A stretch of DNA of 42,577 nucleotides, from contig URAJ01000019.1 in assembly GCA_900545715.1 (NCBI GenBank), forward strand, positions 1 through 42,577, read 5' to 3'. A model generated the notes under the pieces. The model did not search any database and had not been told where the DNA came from. It saw only the letters and a list, made by a program, of their open reading frames with translations. Positions 8,134-17,107 of the stretch are shown one piece after another. The DNA comes from an uncultured Opitutales bacterium. GTDB lineage: Bacteria; Verrucomicrobiota; Verrucomicrobiia; Opitutales; Intestinicryptomonadaceae. The translations under genes were made by a program, and so were the position numbers. The stretch's first letter is position 1. Each line of letters opens with the position of its first letter.

Positions 8134-9498
8134 ATGCCCGCAAAGGAAAACAGAATAATTTACAGCCATATAGGGCTTGAAGGTTGGAACGCATCGATTG
8201 AAAAATATCTCTCGGACGGCGGATACGCAGTCTTGGCGGAGACCGTGAAGCGCCCGCGCGAGGAGCTTTGCGCGGAGGTTGAAAAATCAAAAATCAAGGG
8301 CAGGGGCGGCGCAGGCTTCCCTACCGGAACTAAATGGAAATTTCTCGACCGCAAGAGCGGCAAGCCGATTTACCTTATATGCAATGCCGACGAATCCGAG
8401 CCCGGCACTTGCAAGGACAGGCTTTTAATATATCAAGACCCGCACAAAATAATAGAGGGAATAATGTGCGCCTGCTACGCAATAAATGCCGCACAAGCTT
8501 TCATATATATAAGGGGCGAATACATAAACGGGTACAGAATTCTTCAAAAGGCCATTGCCGAGGCGCGCGAGCGCGGCTTTGTAGGCAAAAATATTTGCGG
8601 TTCGGACTATTGCTGCGACATCACTGTTTCGCGCGGGGCGGGCTGCTACGTATGCGGCGAAGAAACGGGTCTCATTTCCTCTCTCGGAGGGGGCAGGGCG
8701 TATCCGCGCATAAAGCCGCCGTATTTCCCTGCTGTAAAGGGGCTTTACGACTGCCCGACCGCAGTAAACAATGTTGAGACAGTTTGCTGGATTCCGGAAA
8801 TCTTTAAGCGCGGCGGAGAGGCCGTGTCAAAAATAGGCTGCCCGGCGGATCCCGGAACCCATGTATGGGGGGTAAGCGGATTGGTTCAAAAGCCCGGCAG
8901 ATACGAAATCACCACGGGCGAATGCACTCTCGGAGAGCTTTTGCACGACCTTTGCGGCGGCCCACTTCCGGGGCGCAGATTTAAGGCGATTATCCCCGGG
9001 GGGTCGTCTATGAAGATTCTGCGCTGGGACGAAAAATTTACCGTGAAAAACGCCGACGGAACGACATCTGAAAGAAGGGTGGAAGACATACCGCTCGATT
9101 CGGCGTCGTTCATGCAGTGCGGCACGGCGATAGGCTCGTGCGGAATAATAGTTATGGACAACACCATCGATATGGTCGAGGCTCTCGCAAACCTCAGCCA
9201 GTTCTACGCGCACGAAAGCTGCGGCCAATGCACGCCCTGCCGCGAGGGAACTCTTTGGATGTCGAGAATCACAAAGCGCATTTGCGAAGGCTGGGGCAGA
9301 ATGGAGGACGTCGAGCTCCTCAAAAGCGTGGCCGACAACATCTGCGGCCGCACGATTTGCGCTCTCGGCGAAGGCGCAGCTTGGCCGGTTCAAAGCAACG
9401 TTTCAAAATTCCGCGACGAATACTTAGAGAAAATCCGCCGCCAGCAGGCCGTCGGCGGCCAGGCGAGGCTCGACAACAACGCTTACAGACTTATTTAG
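8134..9498 (+). CDS. nuoF: NADH-quinone oxidoreductase subunit F (NuoF)
   Basis: NuoF oxidises NADH with FMN and passes electrons to cluster N3. In the 454-residue product the glycine-rich FMN/NADH region KGRGGAGFPTGTKWKF (about 55-70), CNADESEPGTCKDR, and GAGCYVCGEETG are all present. The [4Fe-4S] ligands C363, C366 and C369 (ESCGQCTPCREG) and C409 are intact. The frame is open upstream through the end of nuoE, but that extension is an arginine-rich shadow. ATG at 8134 matches the family N-terminus and has AAAGGA overlapping the nuoE stop. About 20 residues around 300-322 look inserted relative to the shortest homologues. Confidence 0.96.
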   Translation: MPAKENRIIYSHIGLEGWNASIEKYLSDGGYAVLAETVKRPREELCAEVEKSKIKGRGGAGFPTGTKWKFLDRKSGKPIYLICNADESEPGTCKDRLLIYQDPHKIIEGIMCACYAINAAQAFIYIRGEYINGYRILQKAIAEARERGFVGKNICGSDYCCDITVSRGAGCYVCGEETGLISSLGGGRAYPRIKPPYFPAVKGLYDCPTAVNNVETVCWIPEIFKRGGEAVSKIGCPADPGTHVWGVSGLVQKPGRYEITTGECTLGELLHDLCGGPLPGRRFKAIIPGGSSMKILRWDEKFTVKNADGTTSERRVEDIPLDSASFMQCGTAIGSCGIIVMDNTIDMVEALANLSQFYAHESCGQCTPCREGTLWMSRITKRICEGWGRMEDVELLKSVADNICGRTICALGEGAAWPVQSNVSKFRDEYLEKIRRQQAVGGQARLDNNAYRLI

Positions 9499-9499
9499 C

Positions 9500-11173
9500 A
9501 TGGAAACCCAACTGGTAAAAATCAACGTCAACGGCGCCGACTACAATGTCAAGGCTGGGATGAGTGTCCTTGAAGCCTGCCGTTCGGTCGGGGTGGAGAT
9601 TCCGTTTTTCTGCTACCACCCAAATCTGAAAGTGGCGGGGTCTTGCAGAATGTGCCTCGTGACGATAGGGCTCCCCGCGCGCGACAGGGCTACCGGGGCG
9701 CTCCTTAAAAAATCCGACGGCTCTCCGGAAATTGCTTTTATGCCGAAGCCGGCAATCGCCTGCGGAACTACCGTCGCCGAAAACATGCATATTGTCACCG
9801 ACTCTGAGGCTGTGAAAAACTGCCGCAAGAGCGTGCTCGAATTTCTGCTTCTCAACCACCCTCTCGACTGCCCCATCTGCGACAAGGCGGGCGAATGCAA
9901 ACTCCAAGAATACGCCAACAGGTACGGCGCGGGAGAGTCGAGGTACATTGAAAGCAAGAATGTAAAGCCGAAAAAGGTCGAGGTTGCGGGCAAAATTATG
10001 CTCGACAGCGAGCGTTGCATAGAGTGCTCGCGCTGCATACGCTTCTGCAACGAATTCATCGGCAAAAGCATATTCGGCTTCACAAAGAGGGGCTCAAAAA
10101 CGCAGATATCCGTTTACGGCGACGACAACGACTCAAATTACCTGCTCAATGTTGTTGACGGCTGCCCCGTCGGCGCGCTCACAGAAAAGGCGTTCCGCTT
10201 TAAAATGCGCACTTGGTTCTTAAAGACCGCGAAAAGCATTTGCGCCGAAAGCAGCGCGGGCGTAAACACGCGCGTGTGGTCGCGCGGAGACAAAATCTAC
10301 CGCATAACCCCGCGCGAAAATCCGGCTGTCAACGACATGTTTATGAGCGACAGCGGCAGATATGTCCACGAGCGCTTCCGCCCGGAAAACAGGCTGAAAA
10401 TCCCGCGCATTGATTCGTCGCCGTGCGATTTGTCGTACGCGGTGGACAGGGCTGTGGAAATATCGAAGCTCGGCGGCTTGGCGATAGTTGCAAACGGTTG
10501 GCAGACGCTCGAAGAACAGTTTCTGATTGCGGAGCTCGCCGGAAAGTGCTCGGCGAAAGTTTATATGGCAAGCCACATTGGCGAGGACGACGGCAAGCTC
10601 GTGTCCGCCGACCGCACCCCGAATATGCGCGGGGCTTTCGTCACAGGGCTCATCAACGAATATCCCTCTCCGACGCTCGACGCCCTTGCAAATGAAATAC
10701 GCTCGGGCGCGATTAAGACGGTGTTGTGCTTCCGCGAGGATTTAAAATCCCTCGGGCTCGACTCCAAGGATTTCAAGTCCGCCAACATTATATACTGCGG
10801 CGCGCTCGAAAACCGCACGAGCGAATCGGCAAAAATATGCATTCCCCTGCGCAGCGAATTTGAAAAGGACGGCCTTTGGATAAACCGCCAGTTCCGAGTC
10901 CAGAGATTCGAGCGCGCGATAAATCCGCCGGCCGACAGCCTCGACGAAATTGAGCTGCTCTCGGCACTGTTGCGCAAAATAGCAAACGAATCTTTCAAGA
11001 CGCCGACTGTCGGGGAAATCCGCTCGGTAATGGCCTCGAAAATTGAAATGCTAAAAGATGTCGCGCATGTGGGCGATTCGGGCGTGCTAATCGACGGCTC
11101 GAAATTTTCCGACATAAAATTCCCGGAGACTGCGGCGCTTCACTTTGAGCCTGCAAAAAAGCAAGGAGAGTAA
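9500..11173 (+). CDS. nuoG: NADH-quinone oxidoreductase subunit G (NuoG), short form
   Basis: NuoG is the largest peripheral subunit and conducts electrons from NuoF to NuoI. Ligands for three clusters are visible in the 557-residue product: N1b (C38, C49, C52, C88), the His-Cys cluster N5 (H120, C124, C127, C133) and N4 (C173, C176, C179, C222). The molybdopterin-oxidoreductase-like part after residue 240 is reduced compared with longer NuoG proteins, and the N7 motif is not there: the position where CxxCxxxC is expected reads SICAESSAGVNT, with one Cys. The start lies 1 nt after the nuoF stop, implying translational coupling. Confidence 0.93.
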   Translation: METQLVKINVNGADYNVKAGMSVLEACRSVGVEIPFFCYHPNLKVAGSCRMCLVTIGLPARDRATGALLKKSDGSPEIAFMPKPAIACGTTVAENMHIVTDSEAVKNCRKSVLEFLLLNHPLDCPICDKAGECKLQEYANRYGAGESRYIESKNVKPKKVEVAGKIMLDSERCIECSRCIRFCNEFIGKSIFGFTKRGSKTQISVYGDDNDSNYLLNVVDGCPVGALTEKAFRFKMRTWFLKTAKSICAESSAGVNTRVWSRGDKIYRITPRENPAVNDMFMSDSGRYVHERFRPENRLKIPRIDSSPCDLSYAVDRAVEISKLGGLAIVANGWQTLEEQFLIAELAGKCSAKVYMASHIGEDDGKLVSADRTPNMRGAFVTGLINEYPSPTLDALANEIRSGAIKTVLCFREDLKSLGLDSKDFKSANIIYCGALENRTSESAKICIPLRSEFEKDGLWINRQFRVQRFERAINPPADSLDEIELLSALLRKIANESFKTPTVGEIRSVMASKIEMLKDVAHVGDSGVLIDGSKFSDIKFPETAALHFEPAKKQGE

Positions 11174-11174
11174 A

Positions 11175-12302
11175 ATGGTCTTACTTCAAAACACTTCCAT
11201 TCTAAACGCCGCGCTGGCGTCCGCGACCGTTTGCGACGTTCTCCTGCAAATATTGTTCGCGCTGGGGGCGATAATGCTGGTGATGTGCTTCGCGGGGCTG
11301 AGCGTCGTGGCGGAGCGCAAAATATGCGCGTATATCCAGGGGCGGTACGGGCCCAACAGGACGGCGATACCGCTAGTTGCGGCGATACCGCTGGTGGGCA
11401 ACTTTCTAAAAAAGAACGGGCTGATGCAGCTCGTGGCGGACGGCCTGAAATTCCTTTTTAAAGAGGATCCGATTCCAAACCACGTGCGCAAAATATGGTA
11501 TGTTGCAGCTCCTATAATGGCGCTTGCCCCAGTGCTTGTAGTGGCGGGTCTGTTGCCGTTCGGCGTCTGGTGGGACGGCGGCTTGCCGCGCCCGATTGCC
11601 GCGTGCGATATCGACATAAGTTTGCTCGCGGCTCTCGCGGTAAGCTCCCTCGGTGTGTTTGCCTCGTGCATGGCGGGCTGGTCGTCGAACAGCAAATTCC
11701 CGTACTTGGGCGCAATGAGGGCTTCGGCGCAGGTCATCAGTTTTGAGCTTTGCATGGGCCTTAGCGTGCTCCCGATAGTGCTTTGGATATCGGCTTCGGT
11801 TCAAAATCCGCTGAGCCTTTTTGAAATAGGAAATTACCAGTCCGGAAACTGGTGGTTTTGCCTGACCCAGCCCGTTTCGGCGCTAATATTTCTCATTTGC
11901 CTGTTCGCTGAAACAAACAGGCTGCCTTTCGATATGGCGGAAAGCGAAACAGACCTCGTAAGCGGATACCATACGGAGTACGGCTCGTTCAAATTCGGTC
12001 TGTTCTTCGTCGGTGAATACGGGCACATGGTGGCGGGGTCGTCGCTGTTTATAGTATTGTTCCTCGGCGGGTGGAATCCGTTCCCCGGTTTGGAGTGGCC
12101 GCAGGCGTGGGGCTGGATTTCCGTCCTGCTTTCGCTGCTGACGTTTATCGTGAAAATAGCGTTGATGCTGTTTTTTATGATTTGGGTGAGGTGGACTCTC
12201 CCGCGTTTCAGGTACGACCAAGTAATGCGTATCGGCTGGAAGATAACCCTGCCGATTGCCATTGCAAACCTCGTGTTCTACATGTGCTTGTCTTCAATTT
12301 AA
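11175..12302 (+). CDS. nuoH: NADH-quinone oxidoreductase subunit H (NuoH)
   Basis: NuoH is the membrane subunit that joins the peripheral arm to the membrane arm and forms part of the quinone channel. The 375-residue product is strongly hydrophobic with about eight membrane segments. Family motifs include AERKICAYIQGRYGPNR near residue 50, ETNRLPFDMAESETDLVSGY in the charged loop, and RWTLPRFRYDQVMRIGWK near the end. ATG at 11175 is chosen because AAGGAG at 11163-11168 precedes it by 6 nt and it begins 1 nt after the nuoG stop. Confidence 0.96.
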   Translation: MVLLQNTSILNAALASATVCDVLLQILFALGAIMLVMCFAGLSVVAERKICAYIQGRYGPNRTAIPLVAAIPLVGNFLKKNGLMQLVADGLKFLFKEDPIPNHVRKIWYVAAPIMALAPVLVVAGLLPFGVWWDGGLPRPIAACDIDISLLAALAVSSLGVFASCMAGWSSNSKFPYLGAMRASAQVISFELCMGLSVLPIVLWISASVQNPLSLFEIGNYQSGNWWFCLTQPVSALIFLICLFAETNRLPFDMAESETDLVSGYHTEYGSFKFGLFFVGEYGHMVAGSSLFIVLFLGGWNPFPGLEWPQAWGWISVLLSLLTFIVKIALMLFFMIWVRWTLPRFRYDQVMRIGWKITLPIAIANLVFYMCLSSI

Positions 12303-12314
12303 AACATATTTCCC

Positions 12315-12851
12315 ATGGCTATTGTAGTTGAAAGAAAACCCCTGTCGCTTTTGGAGCGGACTTACCTGCCCCAGATAGCGTCGGGCTTGTGGATAACCCT
12401 GAAAAATTTCTTCAAGCCCAAGGTCACCCTCGAATACCCCGACCAGCGGCCGGTGCTGCCGGCGGGCTACCGCGGCGCCCCGACTCTCGTAAAAGACTCC
12501 TACGGGCGCGAAAAATGCGTCTCTTGCCAGCTGTGCGAGTTTGTGTGTCCGTCGAAAGCCATAAAAGTGACCCCCGGCGAGATAGACCCTTCGAGCGATT
12601 ATGCCTTTATTGAAAAAGCCCCAAAGGACTTTGAAATAAATATGCTTCGCTGCATATATTGCGGCTTGTGCCAGGAAGTCTGCCCCGAAAAGGCGATAGT
12701 CCTCCAAAACGAATTTTCCATAAACGCAGACTCCCGCGAGAAGCTAATCCGCCATAAGGCCGATTTATACGCCCGCGGAGGCGTAATGCCGGACAAAATA
12801 ATGAAATGGAAAAAGGTAAAAGACACCGCGGAACTTGAAGGAGAACATTGA
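12315..12851 (+). CDS. nuoI: NADH-quinone oxidoreductase subunit I (NuoI)
   Basis: NuoI is the 8Fe ferredoxin-like subunit that holds clusters N6a and N6b and hands electrons to N2 on NuoB. The 178-residue product has an amphipathic N-terminal segment for membrane contact and two complete CxxCxxCxxxC motifs: C68, C71, C74, C78 and C113, C116, C119, C123. Its stop codon overlaps the nuoJ start by one base (TGATG), so the two are probably translationally coupled. Confidence 0.96.
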   Translation: MAIVVERKPLSLLERTYLPQIASGLWITLKNFFKPKVTLEYPDQRPVLPAGYRGAPTLVKDSYGREKCVSCQLCEFVCPSKAIKVTPGEIDPSSDYAFIEKAPKDFEINMLRCIYCGLCQEVCPEKAIVLQNEFSINADSREKLIRHKADLYARGGVMPDKIMKWKKVKDTAELEGEH

Positions 12852-13381
12852 TGGAACAGTTCGTCTATTATATTTTTTGCGCGATGATGCTCGGAGGGGC
12901 GCTCGGAACGATTCTCGCCCGCGGATATGTAAACGCGGCGATGTCGATGCTGCTCTCGATGCTTGGAGTCGCCGGAATGATGGTTCTTATGGAGGCGTAT
13001 TTCCCGGCCTTCATAATGGTGAGCGTCTATGCGGGGGCGGTGCTCGTGCTTTTCGTCTTTGTGGTAATGCTTATGGGCGAGGAAAAAGACGGCGCAAGCA
13101 CCATAAAAAAGCTCGAACTCGTTGCGCTCTGGGTTTTGCTCGGGGCGTTTATCGGCTGGGTCTCGCCGGAATTCCTCGGCAAATCGGCTCTGCATGCTGA
13201 TAAAGTTGCGGATTCGGTCTCGCCTCTTGCCTCCGCCAAAAATTACGGGTTGGCAATTTTCTCAAAATTTATGCTTCCGTTTCAAATATGCGGGGCGCTG
13301 CTGCTTGCGGCGATGCTCGGCGTGATAGTAATCGCAAAAAAGCCGCGCGACCCCGAAACACCCCCTCGGGAAAGGATTTAA
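12851..13381 (+). CDS. nuoJ: NADH-quinone oxidoreductase subunit J (NuoJ)
   Basis: NuoJ is a membrane-arm subunit with five expected transmembrane helices; the 176-residue product shows five hydrophobic stretches. The central segment FIMVSVYAGAVLVLFVFVVM, with the family's Y-A-G-A-V-x-V-L-F pi-bulge region and LMGEE after it, identifies it. AAGGAG at 12838-12843 lies 7 nt before ATG at 12851; the alternative TTG at 12848 is less likely. It overlaps nuoI by one base. Confidence 0.94.
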   Translation: MEQFVYYIFCAMMLGGALGTILARGYVNAAMSMLLSMLGVAGMMVLMEAYFPAFIMVSVYAGAVLVLFVFVVMLMGEEKDGASTIKKLELVALWVLLGAFIGWVSPEFLGKSALHADKVADSVSPLASAKNYGLAIFSKFMLPFQICGALLLAAMLGVIVIAKKPRDPETPPRERI

Positions 13382-13382
13382 T

Positions 13383-13685
13383 ATGGATATCCTAAATCAA
13401 TTTTTGCCGCCCGCCTTGATGCTTTTTGTGACAGGCTTAATGGGCGTGATGTTCAAGAGAAATCTCGTCACGATTTTTATGTGCGTTGAGATTATGCTTT
13501 GCGGGGCGACTCTCGCAATGGTGGCTTTCGCAGCGGCGTACGGAGATATTTCGGGCGCGGCATTCGCGTTCTTTGTGATGACTATCGGCGCAGCGGAAGT
13601 CGCGGTTGGGCTCGCGATAATAACCCAGCTGTTTAAGGTCGAAAACACCGTGTCAACTAAAAATCTCAACTCATTGGGAGACTGA
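13383..13685 (+). CDS. nuoK: NADH-quinone oxidoreductase subunit K (NuoK)
   Basis: NuoK is a three-helix membrane subunit that takes part in proton transfer. The 100-residue length is exactly typical. The two essential buried glutamates are present: E36 in MCVEIMLCGA and E72 in GAAEVAVGLAI. AAAGGA at 13371-13376 gives a good ribosome site inside the nuoJ end, and the start is 1 nt after the nuoJ stop. Confidence 0.96.
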   Translation: MDILNQFLPPALMLFVTGLMGVMFKRNLVTIFMCVEIMLCGATLAMVAFAAAYGDISGAAFAFFVMTIGAAEVAVGLAIITQLFKVENTVSTKNLNSLGD

Positions 13686-13690
13686 CCCGT

Positions 13691-15592
13691 ATGGAACTTA
13701 AACTTTTGCTTCCACTCGCAACGCCGCTCTTTGCCGCGGCAATAATCGTTCTATTCTTCCGCACCAGCCGCAAGATGCCTGCGTTCCTGTCAGTGGCGAG
13801 CGCCCTGTTCGCGTTCGCGCTTGCGCTCTCGGTAATGCTGTCCGACGTTTCGAGTTTCAATTCGTCGTTTGAATTGTTTAAGCTCGGGAATTTCACCCTC
13901 GACTTGGGCATTCTGTTCGACCCCCTCGCGGCAAATATGCTTTTCGTGGTTTGTTTCGTAGGGTTGCTGATACATATTTTTAGCGTAGGCTATATGGACG
14001 ACGCCGAGTCCCGCGGCAGGTTCTTTGCGGGAATGAGCTTCTTTATGTTCTCGATGACCGGGCTAGTCCTTTCGTCGAACTTGTTTATGATGTTCGTATT
14101 TTGGGAGCTGGTCGGATTCTCGTCCTACGCTCTGATTGGGCAGTACTCCTCGACTGAAGCGGCGAAAGAGGCCTCTAAAAAGGCGTTTATAGTAAACCGC
14201 GTGGGCGACTTCGGATTCCTTCTCGGCATAATATACTGCTGGAGCTTTTTCGGGACCACAAATTTTTCGGAACTCGCGCAGATAATTGCGACCGACCCCT
14301 CTAAGGCTTCCACCGGCATGGGAATGCTTCTGCTTTGCGGATTCCTCGGCAAGAGCGCGCAATTCCCTCTGCAAGTTTGGCTGCCCGATGCTATGGCGGG
14401 CCCAACCCCCGTCTCGGCGCTCATACATGCCGCGACAATGGTTGCCGCGGGCGTATTTATGATGGTTCGCCTCTGCTCGTTCGGCTTCCTGACGCCGGCT
14501 GTGCTCGACACGGTTCTCGTGCTCTGCTCGCTAATGGCGCTTTGCGCGGGTCTATGGGCTCTGGGGCAGACCGACATCAAAAAAATTCTCGCCTATTCAA
14601 CCCTCGCCCACTTGGGGCTAATGGGAGCGGGCGTCGCCCTCGGATACGACTTGGCTATGTACCACCTGACAACCCACGCATTTTTCAAGGCGACATTGTT
14701 CCTCGTGGCGGGTTCTATAATACATGCGTGCCACCACGAACAGGATATATACAAAATGGGCGGAATATTCTCGCGCATGCCGATAACGTCGATTGTGGCG
14801 CTGCTTGCAACTTTCTCGATAATCGCGATACCGTATTTTTCCGGCTATTACAGCAAGGAGGCGATAGTGGTCGCGGCATACACGCGCTCGGCTGGCGGGG
14901 CGTTTATATATCAGGCGGCGTTCTGGATTATATTCGCGGCGGCGGCGCTAACCCCTATTTATATGTTTAGGCTTTTCTTTAACGTATTCTGCGGAACGCC
15001 GCATTCTGAATGCGCCGCAAATGCGCGCGAAAGCTCGCTTTGGATGACTTTCCCGCTCGTGGTGCTCGCGGTTTATTCCGTGTTTGGAGCGTGGGGGTTC
15101 GCGTACGAATCCCAATGGCTCGACGGAAAATTTAGCTTCATAATGCCCACTGCGGCTGTGAAATTTGTAAGCGGCCTGTTGCCGCTGCATTCGCCGACGC
15201 CCGAAATTGAGGGAACTGTGGGGCTCGTCGAAAATGCGGCTCTTGCGTGCACTTTCATCGGAATAGGCATAGCGTACGTTTTGTACGGCAGAAACCGCGG
15301 GTACGATCCCGTTCAAAGGAGGGCGCCTTACCTCTACAATGCGCTCGAAAAACACGGCTGGTTCGACTGTGTCTATAATTGGTATGTGGCGAAAGTCCAA
15401 CAGAGAATCGCAACTTTCCTCGCGACATTTGCGGACTTGTTCTTTATTGAAATGTTGTGCGTGCGCGGCTCGGGCGTAATATGCTCGGTGGTGGGGTACG
15501 GAATCAAAAAACTGCATGTGTGCTCTTGCAATTCACAGGTGAAATGGATGGTGTTCGGGGCGATACTGCTGTTTGTCCTAATCTTCGCGTAG
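13691..15592 (+). CDS. nuoL: NADH-quinone oxidoreductase subunit L (NuoL)
   Basis: NuoL is the distal antiporter-like proton-pumping subunit of complex I. The 633-residue product has about 16 hydrophobic segments. Pumping-site residues are recognisable: the TM5 glutamate in FWELVGFSSYALIG, and the TM8 lysine region in DIKKILAYSTLAHLG, with HAATMVAAGVFM before it. The long C-terminal part after residue 480 should contain the lateral amphipathic helix. It is preceded by GGGAG and lies 5 nt after nuoK. Confidence 0.96.
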   Translation: MELKLLLPLATPLFAAAIIVLFFRTSRKMPAFLSVASALFAFALALSVMLSDVSSFNSSFELFKLGNFTLDLGILFDPLAANMLFVVCFVGLLIHIFSVGYMDDAESRGRFFAGMSFFMFSMTGLVLSSNLFMMFVFWELVGFSSYALIGQYSSTEAAKEASKKAFIVNRVGDFGFLLGIIYCWSFFGTTNFSELAQIIATDPSKASTGMGMLLLCGFLGKSAQFPLQVWLPDAMAGPTPVSALIHAATMVAAGVFMMVRLCSFGFLTPAVLDTVLVLCSLMALCAGLWALGQTDIKKILAYSTLAHLGLMGAGVALGYDLAMYHLTTHAFFKATLFLVAGSIIHACHHEQDIYKMGGIFSRMPITSIVALLATFSIIAIPYFSGYYSKEAIVVAAYTRSAGGAFIYQAAFWIIFAAAALTPIYMFRLFFNVFCGTPHSECAANARESSLWMTFPLVVLAVYSVFGAWGFAYESQWLDGKFSFIMPTAAVKFVSGLLPLHSPTPEIEGTVGLVENAALACTFIGIGIAYVLYGRNRGYDPVQRRAPYLYNALEKHGWFDCVYNWYVAKVQQRIATFLATFADLFFIEMLCVRGSGVICSVVGYGIKKLHVCSCNSQVKWMVFGAILLFVLIFA

Positions 15593-15604
15593 GAGACTGC
15601 TTTT

Positions 15605-17101
15605 ATGGAAAACTTTTACGGAATCATTCTTAATTTTGGAGTTTACGCTCCGCTCGCGTGCGCCTTGATAATCGCGTGCCTTTGGCCGATGGTGTCGGCG
15701 AAAGCCGCAAAATGCCTCGCGCTGCTCGCCTCAGCGATAACGGCGGCGGCTGGCGTGGCGCTCTGGGCGTCAATGCCCGCAGACGGCTCGTTCAACTTCT
15801 TTACGGCGCCCAACTTCTGCGGAATGTCCCTTCCACAGCTGGCTTTAAACGGCGTTTCGGCTCCGCTGTTTGCCCTTGCAGGAATAGTCGGCTTTGCGGC
15901 TGTCTGGCAAGCCTGCATATCCGAAATACGCAACGCAAAGCTTTACTTTATGTTGCTTTCAATAATGCTCGGCGGCCTCGCGGGGGCTTTCGGAAGCGTT
16001 AATCTGCTGTGGATGTACGCCTTCCACGAATTTGCGCTCGTGCCGACTTTTATCGCAATGAATTTATGGGGAGGCGCCGGGCGCAGAATGGCCGCAATGC
16101 AGATGGCGGTTTATCTGACCCTCGGAGCGCTCGTATCGCTGATAGGTATTATCGCGCTCTTTGCCCAAACCGGAGCAAACGACTTCACTTTGCAGGATAT
16201 AGCCTTTGCCGCCGCCGCAAACCCAATCTCGGCCGAATGGCAATACTACATTTTTGCCCTTCTGCTCTTCGGGCTCGGGACGCTCGTATCCCTATTCCCG
16301 TTCTATTCTTGGGCGCCGCGCGCTTACGCCTCGGCTCCGACGGCGTTTGCAATGCTGCATGCGGGTGTGCTTAAAAAATTTGGATTGTATGTGCTAATAC
16401 AAGTGGCGTACCCAGTGCTTGCACTCGGCGCTCTCGAATGGTCGGAGACGCTCGCGGTTCTCGCATTGTTCAACGTCATATTCATAGGCCTTGTGACTAT
16501 GGCGCAGCGCGATTTGAAAATGATGGTCGCGTATTCGAGCGTCGCGCACATGGGAATATGTTTTCTGGGGCTCGCGACGGCGAGCGTGCTTGGAGTCGGC
16601 GGCGCTATGATTCTCATGTTCGGCCACGGCGCGAGCGTTGCACTCACCCTTATGCTCTCGACAATGATTATAAACCGCACCGGAGAGTGGGAAATGCGGA
16701 AAATGGGCGGGCTTTACCGCCGCGCGCCGATTCTCGGGGCATTTTTCATCGCGGCGTCGTTCGCGGGGGCAGGACTGCCCGGATTCGCCAATTTCTGGGG
16801 AGAGCTCTGCGTGCTTACGAGCCTCTGGAATTTCTCGCCGGTCGTATGCGTTCTCGGCGCCACCGGCATAATAATATCGGCGATATACGCCCTGAGAGCT
16901 ATTGCCAATATATTTATGGGCGAGCCTTCGCCCGCAATAGCCGATAAATTCGACTCAATAACCGATATGACTCTCCGCGAAAAAATCCCGGCCGCGATAC
17001 TGATAGTTTCGCTTCTAATTGTCGGATTCTTCCCGAAGACTGTCAGCGAGGGGTTGAACTCCTACCTCTCGAATGTAGCAACATACGCGCAAACAAAGTA
17101 A
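15605..17101 (+). CDS. nuoM: NADH-quinone oxidoreductase subunit M (NuoM)
   Basis: NuoM is the second antiporter-like proton channel of complex I. The 498-residue product has about 14 membrane segments, with the TM5 glutamate in FHEFALVPTFIAMNLWG and the lysine loop DLKMMVAYSSVAHMG. Family spacing of these two motifs and the ending in a hydrophobic helix are normal. GGAGA lies ahead of the ATG. It is flanked by nuoL (12 nt) and nuoN (6 nt). Confidence 0.96.
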   Translation: MENFYGIILNFGVYAPLACALIIACLWPMVSAKAAKCLALLASAITAAAGVALWASMPADGSFNFFTAPNFCGMSLPQLALNGVSAPLFALAGIVGFAAVWQACISEIRNAKLYFMLLSIMLGGLAGAFGSVNLLWMYAFHEFALVPTFIAMNLWGGAGRRMAAMQMAVYLTLGALVSLIGIIALFAQTGANDFTLQDIAFAAAANPISAEWQYYIFALLLFGLGTLVSLFPFYSWAPRAYASAPTAFAMLHAGVLKKFGLYVLIQVAYPVLALGALEWSETLAVLALFNVIFIGLVTMAQRDLKMMVAYSSVAHMGICFLGLATASVLGVGGAMILMFGHGASVALTLMLSTMIINRTGEWEMRKMGGLYRRAPILGAFFIAASFAGAGLPGFANFWGELCVLTSLWNFSPVVCVLGATGIIISAIYALRAIANIFMGEPSPAIADKFDSITDMTLREKIPAAILIVSLLIVGFFPKTVSEGLNSYLSNVATYAQTK

Positions 17102-17107
17102 AATTTT

